A DNA stretch of 64,000 bases from Agrypnia vestita (taxonomy: Eukaryota > Arthropoda > Insecta > Trichoptera > Phryganeidae), in the NCBI GenBank assembly GCA_016648135.1, contig JADDOH010010016.1, forward strand, positions 82,510-146,509. The letters run 5' to 3'. Position numbers and translations under genes: made by a program. The notes under the pieces are model-generated. The model made no database searches, was not told the origin of the DNA, and saw nothing but the letters and a program-made list of their open reading frames with translations. Below, piece by piece: positions 11,395-24,186 of the stretch (within the stretch, counting starts at the first letter, position 1; each line of letters starts with the position of its first letter).

Positions 11395-11975
11395 TATCCA
11401 ATTTTTTTTTATTATGTCACAATATAATTTTAAAAAACGGCGAACAATTATACATCGACCCTATAATATATTTATTATTATACTTTTGTTGCATAAAAAA
11501 ATATTCACGTTATTTGATTATTTTATTTATCTCGGTTTAAGTTTTCTGTGGCCTTTCCCTTTCTCTATAATTTCGTTCAATTGATTGTATCTGTAATAAG
11601 ACAAATGATATTTAAGAAACTGCAAAAATATAACAAACGGGTTAAGGAGTTACAAGCATTTTTCGTTGTTACTACACATCTTCAAGCGTATCATTTTCAT
11701 CCATATTAACAATTGACATAGTGCTGACATATTTTAATGCTAGTTCGACATGCTGTTCATTGATCGACCCATCTGTGGCTTCAATGACATCTGGAAAGAC
11801 ATGGTCACATTAATTTTAAATGGGTTTGTTTATGTTTTATGCAGTATCAATACAGTTCACATAATACAATTATACATTCAAAATGTTATAATAAAAAATT
11901 ATAGAATGAGTCATTTAATAAAAAAATAAAGGTAAAATAACTTATTTTTTAAAAGTTAGTTATTTTGGTGTCTGT

Positions 11976-13394
11976 GATGAGGTCATGTTAAAGCTGTTTA
12001 ATATTATTTATGACACGGGGGTCATCCCCCAAGATTGGCTTAAATCTACATTCATCACTCTCCCTAAGAAACCACACCCCAAAAAATGCGGGGATTATCG
12101 TCTGATCAGCCTTATGAGTCATGTGTTAAAAGTATTTTTAAAGATTATACATTCACGAATAAGATTAAAATGTGAATGTGATTTGGATAACTCCCAGTTT
12201 GGCTTCAGGAGTGGTTTTGGAACACGAGAAGCGTTACTGGCAATAGATGTGCTACTGCAGAAATGCCGCGACCAACGAAAAGACGTTTTTGCGTGTTTCA
12301 TTGATTATGAAAAGGCGTTTGATAGAGTGAAACACGCGGACCCCATCAAGATGCTCCAAGAGCGTGGCATTGATGACAAAGACATTAACATTATTAGGAA
12401 CCAGGAAGCTGTCATCAAGTTGGAAACTAGATCAACAAAGTCTATACCAATCAAACGTGGAGTTCGACAAGGGTGTATATTGTCACCTATGTTATTCAAT
12501 TTATACTCCGATCTAGTATTCAAGGAGGCTTTGCATGACATAGAACTGGGGGTCAAGGTTAACGGTGTACACGTCAATAATATCAGGTATGCGGATGATA
12601 CAGTCATTCTGGCAGATAGTATGGAAGACTTACAAACACTCGTAAACAGAATTAATGAGGCTGGTGTGAGACTGGGTCTTAACATGAACGTGAGTAAAAC
12701 AAAGTTCATGGTGTTTAGTAGGCAAGATCACACGGGAGCACGCCTCACATTGAATGGGGCTGGTATAGAGAGAGTGACAAAGTTTAAATACCTTGGAAGT
12801 ATCCTAGCGGAAGACCTCGACCCAGAAACCGAAGTCAAATGCAGAATTGAAGCATCGCGAGCTGCTTTTAACAAAATGAGACAGATATTCTGCGATGACA
12901 ATCTTAACCTGAAACTTCGACAGCGACTGGTCAAATGTTATATATGGTCAGTCCTGCTGTACGGAGTGGAATCGTGGACCCTCAAAGTGAGTAGCATGAA
13001 CCGGCTGGAGGCGTTCGAAATGTGGATACATCGGAGAATGCTCCGGATACCCTGGACGGATATGGTCAGCAACACAAGAGTTCTTCAAAGAGCTAGAGTG
13101 AATAGAGAGTTGCTGACAAATATCAAAATCCGAAAGGTATCGTATTTGGGTCATGTGCTCAGAGGAGAAAAATATGAATTGCTCCACCCGATTCTTATGA
13201 GCAAGATAGAGGGTCGTAGAGGTGTTGGAAGGAGACAAATTTCCTGGCTCCGCAATATACGCGACTGGACGGGCATAAGAAGTGTTGGAGAGCTGTTTCG
13301 TGCTGCCCAGGACAGGGACGCTTTCTCTCGGGTGATAGTCAACGTTGGGGGGACCTGACATGACACCAAAAGAAGAAGAAGATGAGGTCATGTT
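11976..13394 (+). mobile_element. 5'-truncated RTE LINE with perfect 14-bp target-site duplication
   Basis: GATGAGGTCATGTT at 11976-11989 is repeated exactly at 13381-13394. The inserted DNA therefore runs 11990-13380. It starts abruptly inside an RT domain (5' truncation) and ends in an AGAAGAAGAA tail, a simple-repeat tail of the kind seen on RTE-type LINEs. The perfect duplication and open frame argue for a recent insertion. The target was a decayed mariner, recognisable at 13395-13735. Confidence 0.9.
11985..13358 (+). CDS. RTE-type LINE reverse transcriptase, C-terminal part (truncated)
   Basis: A 457-codon open frame covering most of the RT domain and the LINE C-terminus. RT motifs: FACFIDYEKAFD (about residues 102-113, first catalytic Asp), GVRQGCILSP (159-168), RYADDTVILA (201-210, catalytic YADD), then KFKYLGS. 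The C-terminus has the FEMWIHRRMLRIPW and LGHVLRG blocks typical of RTE elements. The N-terminal AP endonuclease and early RT are missing. The ATG lies in the target-site duplication, so it is not the element's own start. Against related RTE proteins I remember IRNLYWNQ where this copy has IRNQ, suggesting a three-residue in-frame deletion between RT motifs. It is probably inactive, since it is truncated and without promoter. Confidence 0.9.
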   Translation: MLKLFNIIYDTGVIPQDWLKSTFITLPKKPHPKKCGDYRLISLMSHVLKVFLKIIHSRIRLKCECDLDNSQFGFRSGFGTREALLAIDVLLQKCRDQRKDVFACFIDYEKAFDRVKHADPIKMLQERGIDDKDINIIRNQEAVIKLETRSTKSIPIKRGVRQGCILSPMLFNLYSDLVFKEALHDIELGVKVNGVHVNNIRYADDTVILADSMEDLQTLVNRINEAGVRLGLNMNVSKTKFMVFSRQDHTGARLTLNGAGIERVTKFKYLGSILAEDLDPETEVKCRIEASRAAFNKMRQIFCDDNLNLKLRQRLVKCYIWSVLLYGVESWTLKVSSMNRLEAFEMWIHRRMLRIPWTDMVSNTRVLQRARVNRELLTNIKIRKVSYLGHVLRGEKYELLHPILMSKIEGRRGVGRRQISWLRNIRDWTGIRSVGELFRAAQDRDAFSRVIVNVGGT

Positions 13395-13735
13395 GAAAAA
13401 AACGAACATTTTCGGCATATACTAATTTTCGCCAAGGGTCCAGGAGCCCAATTGTAAAATTCTTCCGCATCCATCTAACAGTCTAGACCTTGGTCCATCA
13501 GATTATCATTTTTTCTATCGTTCTTCATACAAATGCGCAGCTTTTCGTTCATCAATGACGATGACTCCAAAAATTGGCTCGATTACTATAACAATAACAG
13601 ACTGGCAGATTTTTATAGACAGGGCATAGACAAATTTGTTTAAAGATGGTGTTATTATCCGGAACAATAATGGAGTACACCTACATCATTGATAGAAATT
13701 TAAATGTAATTCTTATTTTAAAAATTGATGGCATA
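13395..13735 (+). pseudogene. decayed mariner transposase C-terminus
   Basis: Pieces in different frames read VQEPNCKILPHPSNS and LDLGPSDYHFF (cf. HPPYSPDLAPSDYHFF, the third catalytic Asp region), then FYRQGIDKFV, the mariner C-terminal block. Multiple frameshifts. Upstream sequence (from about 11940) probably belongs to the same fossil, split by the RTE insertion. It is much older than the intact mariner at 38.9 kb. Confidence 0.65.
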
Positions 13736-13739
13736 ATAA

Positions 13740-15289
13740 AAAAATTAACAAACCCGCAAACAATCGACGTACAACCCTACGATTAAGTTAATTTTCACCA
13801 TAAATATATTATTGACAAAGCGAAAATCTTGTTTGTTCGAAGCAACCAAAAATTTTATTAGGATTTCTAGGTCCACGTAATTATTTTTAGCGCACAGTAT
13901 CATATCCGTCATCAGCTTTGGTACTTTTAAATTTACATTTAAGTTTAAAAAATTAAGATAAGGCAAAATATTTTTTAATCTACTAAGAAAAAAAAGAAAA
14001 AAAGGATGATTAGTCACTTTTGATTACTCAATTTGTTTCGGTAGTAAAGCCAGTAGTTTAATAATTGGTATTTTAATACCAAAAATATTTGACACTTATG
14101 AAATATATGGATCTTATGAAAAAGCTGTTGTCTACTTATTTAATTACGTAATATATTAAATTTGATTAATTATTCAAGGTGTAGTCATACTCAAGTGAGT
14201 TTGTTACAACCTATAAAAGGTTTTTCAATCATAATAAAAACTACCTCCCAACCCAGTAAGACTCGAAATTGATTGATTTTTTTCATCACAATTTAAATTA
14301 TATGTATCTTTACTATATTTACCCAAGGATTTTGAAAATACTAGAGTTCAATTTATATAATTTAAATTGAAAATTAAGGGCGTATAATAGAATTAACAAT
14401 TTCTCGTTAATAAAAGGTACAGGGTGATAAAAAGAGATCAGTCGATTAAATCTCATCCCGCTAAATGTCGCAGTCTGTTCTCGCAAATTCACAGGAATTG
14501 GAGTTTTAAATACCAGCCAAAGGTTTCGCGATTATTTCCAGTTTGTTTAGACTACATTTTGTGGAAAATTTTACTTATGGGTCGTGGGAAATCCCCCGAG
14601 CTTCGGCCGTGTACAAACTCCAGCATCGCGTTAAATTGGAAATTGAAATAAAATAGTGAATAAAACATTATTCTTTTTGCGTAGGTACTCGGAAATATTT
14701 CACTCTCTTTTACTATGTTATGAAGGACGATGTATGTAACCTATATTCTATTTTGTAACTAACCATTTTTTACCGAAATAAAATACCTGTTTTTTTAGTA
14801 TGGTTTTGATACAAAATAAAAGAAAGTATGTTAAATTAAAAGTATACGAAGAAATTTTTTAAATATTTTGTCTATCCTCCAATATTTGATGTTGAAAAAC
14901 ACTTGCCAAAAGATATCAATAATAAAATTTCAAATTCAAAAATAAAAAAAAATTTCGATCAGTTTTATATACTAATAATAAATTTAAAAAGTACGTGTTA
15001 AATAATACGGTTTAAAAGTTTAAAAAGGTTTAAAAGTTAAATAAAACGAGGATGATGAGGACGAGGATGATAAAAACATCGGGTATTTAAAAATTGATTA
15101 GTATTGTATTGTACTGTATGTAAAAAATGATTGTAATTATTTTTATAAAGGAAAAAACGTGTAGAAAATTTAATGTTCGAGTTAAAGAACACTTGAAGTG
15201 TTTAAGTATCAATAATTATTCCAAATTTCTGAATCATCTTTTAGATAGGGTTCACAAATTTTAAATGCAAATTATACGAAATTATTGCT
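13740..15289. other. AT-rich DNA with one GC-richer island (14440-14640)
   Basis: No gene recognised. The island at 14440-14640 has a 75-codon frame (14424-14651) with no known domain and could be a conserved non-coding block. The rest is low-complexity AT-rich DNA. Confidence 0.35.
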
Positions 15290-15540
15290 TGATAAATTAG
15301 AAATTTTGGTAATAAGAAAATTGTTTAATAGTAAATTGATTATTATAAATAAACAGGTCCAATATACAAACAGACATCTTTTAAATTTGTTTTCATGTTA
15401 GTATTTAATTATTATTCATTACCAATATATTATTTTTTATATTTTTATTTTTTATTGTTTATACATTGATATTTGAGTTGTTAGTACATAGTATCCTGAC
15501 GAAGGGATCATTGGCACTGAAAAATATTGATATTTTACGT
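15290..15540 (+). repeat. ribozyme-bearing repeat family E, copy 1
   Basis: Contains the family body (TTTAATAGTAAATTGATTAT...AAATTTGTTTTCATGTTAGTA), found in opposite orientation at 44220-44370, 59080-59180 and 61570-61700 and in the same orientation at 55120-55345. It ends in a hammerhead-like motif at 15492. No coding capacity. Confidence 0.6.
15492..15532 (+). ncRNA. decayed hammerhead-like motif
   Basis: TATC/GATA stem I is intact around CTGACGA (15496-15502) and GAAA (15519-15522). Stem III has drifted from ACATGT to AAATAT and no longer pairs with itself. Confidence 0.35.
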
Positions 15541-16447
15541 ATATAAGTGGTGAAACAACGAATATTTTAATTAAATAAATTAAATACCTTCGTAAAATAC
15601 CGTTCGTTAACAACACCTACCCATTTTTTATCAGTTAAAATAATTGCAGTGATGAAAATATCCAGTAGTGTATTAAAATACCCAGCAAATACTTTTATTT
15701 TCGCTTTTATGGTATGAATGAATGTACTTGTTGGTCTAGTAGCAAACACATAAATGTATCATTAGGAACAGTTGGATAGTTAACAGAACATTAGTTCGAC
15801 GAAACACATCCGCAATTATATTAGTTTGGTGTCTATGGTTTTGCGATTCTGTGCAAAATAGACATGTTCGTCGAAACTATAGTGGTTTCGGAGTATATTA
15901 TTTGAGACGTAGAGATTTTGGAGTTAACATGCATTGTGTTAGATAGGTGTATCCCATTAAGACCCCAACACAAGAAGCAAAGTAGGGAATACTCCAGGAA
16001 TATTATCGGTAGGCGCGTGCAGTGAGAACATAGAAGCATGACTTTTACGTAAACATATATTGTGAAAAAAACATCGAATAAATTATTTATGTCAAAAAAT
16101 ATTATGATTTATAAAAAATTTATTAGTTAAAAAAATTATTTAAAAATTGTATTTTAGGTATATTCAAGTGTAAATGTTAAATAATTCAGAAGAATATCAT
16201 ATATATACTTTAAAAAGAATATTGCTTAAATATTCCACTATAAAAATATTTCGCTGTGAAATCTATATATACATTTTTGAGAAGCACTACAGTGTCTCTA
16301 AAGCAGTCCTTTCAAATATATTACATTTGTAACGCAAGTATATACAATTTTCTAAAAATTTATAATTTATACTTTTACAATGAAATTTATGAACTTTTTT
16401 ATGTAGAGCCAGCTCAAATAGATTGTATGCCCTGGGCCATTCTATAA

Positions 16448-16510
16448 AAGACTTCCAAACACATTTCTCATATACATAGCTTCACCTCTGTGGGACTTCT
16501 ATAATTTATA
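16448..16510. repeat. MITE family A end fragment
   Basis: GACTTCCAAACACATTTCTC and the following GCTTCACCTCTGTGGGACTTC match the right end of family A. The rest of the element is absent. Confidence 0.45.
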
Positions 16511-16839
16511 ATAATTAATATGATATTAATTATGATTGGAATTTCACGAGATACCTATAACTTTATTTCAAATAATTTCAAAATATAATATAAGCAGCCA
16601 CCAATGAGACCACCAGCGTACGAGGTAACTAGCCTGCCAATTGGAGTGAAGTGATCTTAAAAAAATATTAATATATTTGATGACAATGTATGTTTAAAAC
16701 CTATTTTAAAAATTCTTTTTTTTTCTTTAAAAACAAAAAGGTGAATCATTTGGAGACCGAAAAATATATAAGCGGCATAGATATACGTATAATTACCATA
16801 GGTATACATATAGTTCCACGTCGGATTTTCAAACGTAAC

Positions 16840-17185
16840 TCCTCAAATATAACGGTACTTTTACATGCCGGTTCCTAAAGAATATTTCAACATTTTTTAT
16901 CTTTCCCCTGCTGGTAGTTCAATGTACTATTCTAAACACTGGCGATTGGGTGGAACATGAAATGGTTCACGTCTTTGCTAAGTCCTATATGTACTGTATT
17001 TTTGACGAGTAATGCAGGCTCGGCGATAGCAACATCGCTATCGTTGCCGCCTTCGGGTTAGCTGGCCCGGGGTTCAAGCCACATCTCCGACCATTTAGTT
17101 CCGTTTTTTTAGCCGCGAATTCAAACAAAATCTCTGACGTTACACGAAGTGACGGGGACAGACAGACAGACAGATAGATGGATGG
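16840..17185 (+). mobile_element. SINE-like repeat family S2, copy 1
   Basis: Shares with 42130-42370 a GGCCCGGNGTTCAA block resembling a tRNA T-arm/B box, then CATCTCC, GCGAATTCAAAC, GACGTTACACGAAGT and GACGGGGACAGACAGACA. It is preceded by ACGGTACTTTTACATG, also found near 20650 and, inverted, near 62540. Confidence 0.6.
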
Positions 17186-18354
17186 TCGGACAGACGGACA
17201 GATAGCGAAATTATTATATTTACATTAGATTTCTTCTAAACACTACTTCTAAACACTTCTAAACACTAAACACCCATCAGGGTGTAACAGGGCTAGTCCA
17301 CAATACTTTAAGTGTAGATTCCTGTTTCAATAACGAGTCAAAAATGTTCGTGTAATAATTTTTTATTACATATACAGTATTCAATACTAAGAATATACAA
17401 TGCAATGTCTTTATAATAGTAATGGAGATAAGCGACTTCAAAATTTGCATTTTCAGTTTTCAATTTTTACATTTCCGACTTATTTCTGTAATACGTAGTC
17501 CTTTCATTAAAGTAACTTACATCAATTTTTTTGTAGAAATATTTTGTAAGAATGCGCTTGTGGTTCAGGGCATATATACGTATACTATGAACTATATATA
17601 TGAACTACGGAAACGAAAATAAAAAATGTCTTCTATGTGATATTAGCAAAAATCTTTTTGTTAATTTTTGTGCAATTTATGTGTTTGAGTACTTTGTTTC
17701 AATTTCGTTGCTGAATTTTTTAATTTACGAATCTTTAAAATCGTCTAATATGTTCCAGAACAAAAATATTCATGAACACACGCAATAAACTAAATGCAAA
17801 AATAAAGTATTTTGAAACATACCAAGACAATGTCGATTTTCAAGATGGAGAGTAAAACGAGAAAAATAACGAAATTTCACACAGTATTACAATTTTCTCA
17901 AGCTATATCTTTTGAAGCGTATATATTCCCACTTAATCCCAAAAGAGTGCAGAAATATACATCCAATAAATGCATTGCATCAAATTTATTATTCTAGATG
18001 AATAAGCGCCTGGCCAATCGAAAGTCTGGCTTCTGTGTGCATTGGCGTAGCGACTGCTTATTTAGTAAAAATATTACAAGAAAATAAAGAGTTTTTTAGA
18101 TTAAAAAAATACTAAATCCAAACCTAACACATTATGCTCTCTGTAACAGACCTGGTGAAGTTGTCACTAGCAACTACGTATGCTTAAATAATGCGGGGAA
18201 GGCTGAGGCGTTTGGCTGAAATTATAATTAATTTAAAGTGATGGATAAGTAATAAAAGAGTAAATATTTCGAGTTTGTCCAAATTTTTCAGAACTAAAAA
18301 GGACTTTAAAAAAATCAAATGATTTTTCGGGCGTATTCTAGTGCAATGCTTATA
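17186..18354. other. AT-rich DNA, no gene recognised
   Basis: Several unrecognised frames of about 60 codons only. No repeat was identified with confidence. Confidence 0.4.
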
Positions 18355-18690
18355 ATTCGGAAGAAACTCATTTCACATATAGAGGATATTGCTAAAAAAA
18401 TTCCAATCATAAAAATAGGTATCTCATTGGTGACATCTGTGGTTATTTAAGGGGAATGGAAAAGCTTTGGATACCGATCGCTCTAATGATTATTAAAACA
18501 CATATACGAAACAGGTTGTACAATTTAAATATATATAACATCTTCCAAAAATTTGATAGACGTGAAATTCTATCGTGGGTGGAAATGATGAACGTGAAGT
18601 GATCACTTAAGCCAGCCGTACGAAACATCCAATGACTTTCATACCTAATTTCCCATAAAAAAATTTGTCTCTGTGAGACATGATAATACT
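18355..18690. mobile_element. MITE family A, copy 3
   Basis: The interior has GAACGTGAAGTGATCACTTA then AGCCAGCCGTACG, and the right end has TTTGTCTCTGTGAGACATGA. Same layout as copies 1 and 4. The left end is more diverged. Confidence 0.6.
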
Positions 18691-21600
18691 ATTTATTCTA
18701 TAAATGGGTAATACAAGAAGTTGTGTTTTCTTATACAAACAGAATTATTTATCATTAATAAAAAATTCATTTAAATGTAAGAAGCATCACATATTTTTAG
18801 TTTCTTCTTAAAAGTTGTCATTTTTTCCATGATGTCTCAATTAATATATTTTTTAGTCATGTTTGTTTACTATACAAATTCATTCCACTATGATCTGGTA
18901 TATTTTTTTTAAAAGGTAATCTCATCTAATGTTTTCATTTTCCTTTCAAAATCATTTTTGTTCATGTTGTTTTGTTTATTTTTCTTAAGATTTAAAAAAA
19001 TTGTGTTTATTAATAATTTTATATATATAAATAGAAATACACTTGGTTACCAGGCGAACGCCTTAATGTTAGAGCGAACAAGAATAATCAAGTGAATATT
19101 TATATTTTGAATCACGTCACTTTTGACTGCTAATCATTTATTTTTACCAAATTCTTTCCGGTCTTTATTGGGCCTCTAACTGACAGTTTTTTCCAACTCC
19201 TTCACCAAAATTTTGCGGTTGGCTGCTCGAAGTCCATAATTTAAATTCCTTGTACGGTAAATTCATATCCTGACACTCAAATATTTTAAATACGCTTCTC
19301 AGGAATCGAATCTGTGAATCACATCTCTGTCCTTAGGAAAATATCATTTTCAATTAATATATTTACATTCTCGCGAGGGGGCACGGATGATCCAGTTTAT
19401 TTGCTTTATTCGGTAGGTGGCAATTTACAGATACGCCGGGTCTGCGTATCGTTTCAGCCAAGTTCCGATCCCACGCGCGGATAACGAAGACGCAGTAATT
19501 AAATTAAAGACGAAAAGGTGGCGTCGTTAAGTTCGCGCACGAGGCTGCGCAGCGCGCGGCGCGCCTGACAGTCTCCAGCTATATTCGCGCGTGCGCACGA
19601 GGGTGTGCGCGTAACAGATGCGCAGCACGAAAATCTGACAGATGACATCCCATACAATGTATACTCGTATCTTAATTATAAAGAAAAAAAATGCTTACGC
19701 GAAGCTGCGAAAACTTTAGAATGGTGCGTTCTAGGGTCGAGATATTTCAACAGCTTGTTTAATCTGGAATTTGTAGTATTATGTAACTTTTTTCAGCTTG
19801 GAGCATCATTTTTGTCATGAGCTATGGTGCTCAGAATTATACATCCAATTGACAAAGGGCTTCTTCTTTCTTTCAAATATAAGAGAATATGAAATTAATA
19901 CACACAAAAATCCTAATATTTAGCAAAGTTGTGAATTGTATGAAAGGACAATTAAGTAAATAAATATACTATGAATATGGTTTGCGAGTACAAAATAAAA
20001 TAAAAAGTCGATTTTCATTTATTTGATATTTACGGTAAAATCTATCAAAATTGGCCCTTGAATAAAATTTTTACACTAAAGTTAGTAATAGTTGCCCTTT
20101 TCTTTCTTTCTTAAAATAATTATTTTCAGAACTGAACGAGATGAGAAATCGGTCCCAAATCGTTCGGAGAATCTAGAATGAGTAACAAAAATTTCCAAAA
20201 AATTATTATTTTAATACCATAAATTCTGATTCACGAGTCACATTCTTTTCGGATCTTCTCATCCGATCAGCATGAATCACACCTGTTGGCGCATATTGTT
20301 ACAGCGCACAATCGTTAAACATGCGAATTGCAAAGTCTCACAAACGCATGTCGTATTTTATTTTTTACGACCACAATTTCCGCATCTTATCCGCCGGCAC
20401 ACCTCGCCACGACGTGAGTTATGCCCGGCTCGCCATCGATATTCGTGTCTGTTAATAATGTCCGAGAAGGGATAATAAAGTGTAAACTGCTCGCACGAGG
20501 ACCAACACTGCTGCAAGTTTTAGCGAATCCAATCCCGAGATAGAATTGTAATCCCGGGATGCGATTTTAGTTATTGTACACATATTTTTACTGCCAGATG
20601 ACAATTTCCACACACAATTTAGTATAATTTTTAACTCGTCAAAAATGATGGTACTTTTACATGTAGGTTCCTGAGGGAAAATTATTTAATTATACATTAA
20701 AAAAAAGAAAAAAAAAGACGGACGGACTATAATTGGGACTTGCTATTAGGTACTTATAAAAAATGACGGAACACAATTAAAATTAAAACACTTAATTTAG
20801 TCAGTAAATTGCGATGATTTTTATTAAAAAATTCTTTGTTGATATTTATTATTATGTTTGAAGTATTGAGTCAATAAATGTAACAAATAAGGTTAATAAA
20901 AAACGACCTTCGCCCGATGGAACCTTCACAGGTACCTAAATGATGATACAACAAATCGTGGTTGTGGGAAATTTTTATTACACCTATCGAATTTATATGA
21001 AAACATAATAAATCGGGGGAACTGGGGAATACCATTCCAAGTATTTTGCTAAATATTTTCTCAATATTTATTCAACGTATTACTTTTGTAAAAAATATAT
21101 TAATACCGTACTCTTTGTCCCATAATTCATGATATATTTATATTTTTTTGCTAACAAAATTATAAATGTAGATAATTTAAGTGAAATGGGTCGCAGCCCC
21201 GTTTAAGAGATTAAAATAAAAACATCCTAATAAATATTTAATGTAAATATTTATACTTTTAATACATATAAGTGTGTATGTAATATGAGCTTGCTAACTA
21301 TTAGCTGTATGTATTACAATATGGGCAGGAAAAGAGAACAGTGTATTTCTACACATCCACCCTTAAAATACGCAATATTTTATTTTGAAATTGATCCTAG
21401 GTTTTTGAATAAAAATTGGCTGATGACTCAGTATTATTTTATGAAATGTAAGCATGGATAATTCCAAAAAATATACAAAGTAACTTATAAAACTTATAAA
21501 ATTTGGCACGTAGTCAATATAAAAATGGTCCTTATCAGCTATGTAGACAAAGTCATGAAAATATTAAAATGTGAATAAAAAATCAGAATAAATATAAAAA

Positions 21601-22170
21601 TAGAAGTTCTAATGAATAGTATTGAAAACAATAAAATTGCAAAAAAAGTAATATCTCCATCTAAGTAGTCAACACATCTTCATTTTATTGGAACATTATT
21701 CATTATGTTTGGGACATTTTATATCGAAAATACGACATTCATTTAAATCTTTTTTAAAAGTCTCTCATGGTTTAACCGAAAATATTAATGGAAAAAAAGA
21801 AGGTGTAATAGCAATTATTAAATATAATATTTGTAAAGTGCCTCGTTATGTATGAATACAAAATGTTTTAACCCGGAACTGATTGGAGTTAAACCGATGA
21901 TGACTGGTGGTCTGAATGGTGATGGGAAATATAATTCATCGATAATAGCTCGTCGGTGTATCGATATACTTTTTATACTACGAATGGATCGATGATCGAC
22001 AATTATAGAGCAGAGGTTTTGTCCGAACAAAATTTGAATAGAACTTTCTATATGGCCGATAATGACTGTTCATTAGTACTGCAATACTTAAAGTGTAATA
22101 CTAGGTTACGATGACGAGGGAATACACAATCGCCAAATGAAATTTGTGAAAGGTGTAATAATGTCGATCG
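18691..22170. other. mostly AT-rich DNA; CpG-rich island at 19380-19620
   Basis: No gene recognised. The 19380-19620 block is strikingly CpG-rich (GCGCAGCGCGCGGCGCGCC) and may be a regulatory or promoter-like island. 20270-20540 is a second GC-richer patch. 20620-20680 carries the ACGG/TGGTACTTTTACATG fragment shared with S2-associated repeats. Confidence 0.35.
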
Positions 22171-22174
22171 TAAT

Positions 22175-22714
22175 ACACAGGGTTATTTGGAAAACATTAA
22201 TAACATTGCAGGATTATATTCCTGCCTGAGTCGAATATGTTCAAGTAACCATTATCTTATAACAATAGTTATGGGGATATGCGACATCAAAGTTTGCATT
22301 TTTATTTCAATATTTCTGACTTAATTTTTGTAAAACGTTGGACTATCATTACAGTAACTTATACCTCATATGAAAAATGTATTTTTTTAATATAAGTCAA
22401 ATAAAATGATAAAAACCTTGAAAAAATCCAATTGGAATGTTTTCCAATTGGATTTTTTCAGGATTTTTATTATTTTTTTAAACTTATATAGAAACGAATT
22501 AATTTTTCGTAATCGATATAAGTTACTGTAATGATAGTTCAACGTTGTGTAAAAAATATAATTCAAAAATATTGCAAAAAAAAGGAAAATTTTGATATTG
22601 CATAACTCCATAACTATTGATATTACGTCATGACTGCTTGAACATTTTCGACTCATAATCAAGGCAGGAATATAGTCCTGCGAGGTTATTAATTTTTTAC
22701 ATATAACCTTGTAT
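22175..22714. mobile_element. palindromic MITE family B, copy 1 (complete)
   Basis: A roughly 540-bp element whose two halves are inverted copies. The ends carry GGTTATTTGGAAAACATTAA against an inverted TTAATTTTTTACATATAACC; then GCAGGATTATATTCCTGCC against GGCAGGAATATAGTCCTGC; the centre has CCAATTGGAATGTTTTCCAA. It is a fold-back MITE with no protein. A 3'-shortened second copy lies at 59537. Confidence 0.8.
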
Positions 22715-23394
22715 ATTATGACTGTAATACATATATGTTCCGTTGTTACGACATTTTTACAATAATATTTACACCCTAGAAATGTGTCAACATTAAGCGA
22801 AAAGCGAGTTATGCCATAAAAAATAAATATGAAACCTAAAATCAAACAGTTTTATTAATCGTTTGTCGTTATTTGAAAGATCATTCTTTATTGGATCGTT
22901 AAATTTTGAGTAAAAATAAAAATATAATGTCTCGGTGAAATAAGGATATAAATTCAAACAGAGGCCGAGAAAATTCCACAAACCTTCGCGTATTAATTGA
23001 TAAAATTTATATTATTTTTTATTTCCTAGATGTAGTGAAAATATATAATTTAAAACCACAGTAAATAATAAAATTCAATGATATTTTTAATCCGGAATAA
23101 ATTTAGCGGATACATGAACCCGGATACTTTATATTGCTAGTAGACTGCTTTAATTGAAATGAATAGTAGTGAGGGAGTATTTAATTATATTTAAAGAATA
23201 ATTTAAATGTTTAGTTTAGTTCAAATCATTTCATTTTTAGCGGCACGTAAACCTATCAATTTTTACAGTTAACGATATTTAACATAATTTTATTCATAAC
23301 CTTATCAATTGTATCAACTAATTAAATCAAAATAAATGTGTTATTGAAAAAAACTTAATTTTCAATTGCAGACAAATTATTATTATTTTATTAA

Positions 23395-23965
23395 ACAAAT
23401 TAGCTACGCGCGCAGCTTTGCCCGCGTGGAATTCAATGTGAGACCATAAAACAATGAGTTAAAAATCAATATAATCTAAACTACTCATCCAAACAATGTA
23501 CAGAGCAATTTTTATCTGCATAGAATTTTCTTTATTAGTATTTTTTAATAATAATTCAACATTACTATGGTACCTACTTAAATTATCCCCGACAAAAAGC
23601 TATTAAAAACTAATTTAAAATACATATACATTTTAGTCATATTCTATCAATTTGTGAATTAAACTTAACATATAGATATAACTTGTAGATTTTTTACAGG
23701 CTTTTTTTAATCTCTACAACTTTTCTATAGAAAGAATTTATACATTTCTTACCGTGAAGGCAGCGTTCATAAGAAACGCATTCGGTCTACGGTTTTTTCA
23801 TCGACTTACGTTGTAAAATTAGTCTCCACGAAAAGACCTTTTATTTGAACGGTATAATATATAATTTATGTCAATCCTGAATGTCCATTCTTAATAATGG
23901 TGAAAGAATTTTTGAAATCGGATGAGTAGTTCCGCAGATTACAAACTTACAAACTTTACCTCTTT
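23395..23965 (+). repeat. LINE 3'-end-like dispersed repeat
   Basis: Begins AGCTACGCGCGCAGCTTTGC then CCGCG and ends with GAAATCGGATGAGTAGTTCC then GCAGATTACAAACTTACAAA. These are phrases of a very common insect repeat, which I associate with RTE-type LINE 3' ends. No open frame. The family name is not certain. Confidence 0.5.
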
Positions 23966-24146
23966 AACACTTTGACTGCTGAACGATTTTCTTCGACATC
24001 ATCGTTGGTGCTAAAAATTTAGCCAATATTTAAAATTCTTAAGAGAATGATTTTCGGGATAATTCATTGTCATTTACCCCCATAAACCCATTTATTCTCT
24101 CCAGGCGGTCAGCACCGCCATAAGTGTAGATTAAGGTACCGATATT

Positions 24147-24186
24147 TTATGTTAGACTGCTCTAACTAACTGAGCTATACCAACGT
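24147..24186 (-). repeat. tRNA 5'-half-like fragment
   Basis: The minus strand reads TGGTATAGCTCAGTTAGTTA then GAGCAG, the A-box and D-arm of a tRNA. There is no T-arm or acceptor 3' strand, so this is a pseudo-tRNA or SINE head, not a tRNA gene. Confidence 0.55.

Noticed and set aside
12119..13418. Four minus-strand open frames of 60-156 codons
   Set aside because: They are antisense shadows of the RTE reverse-transcriptase frame, which has recognisable RT motifs.
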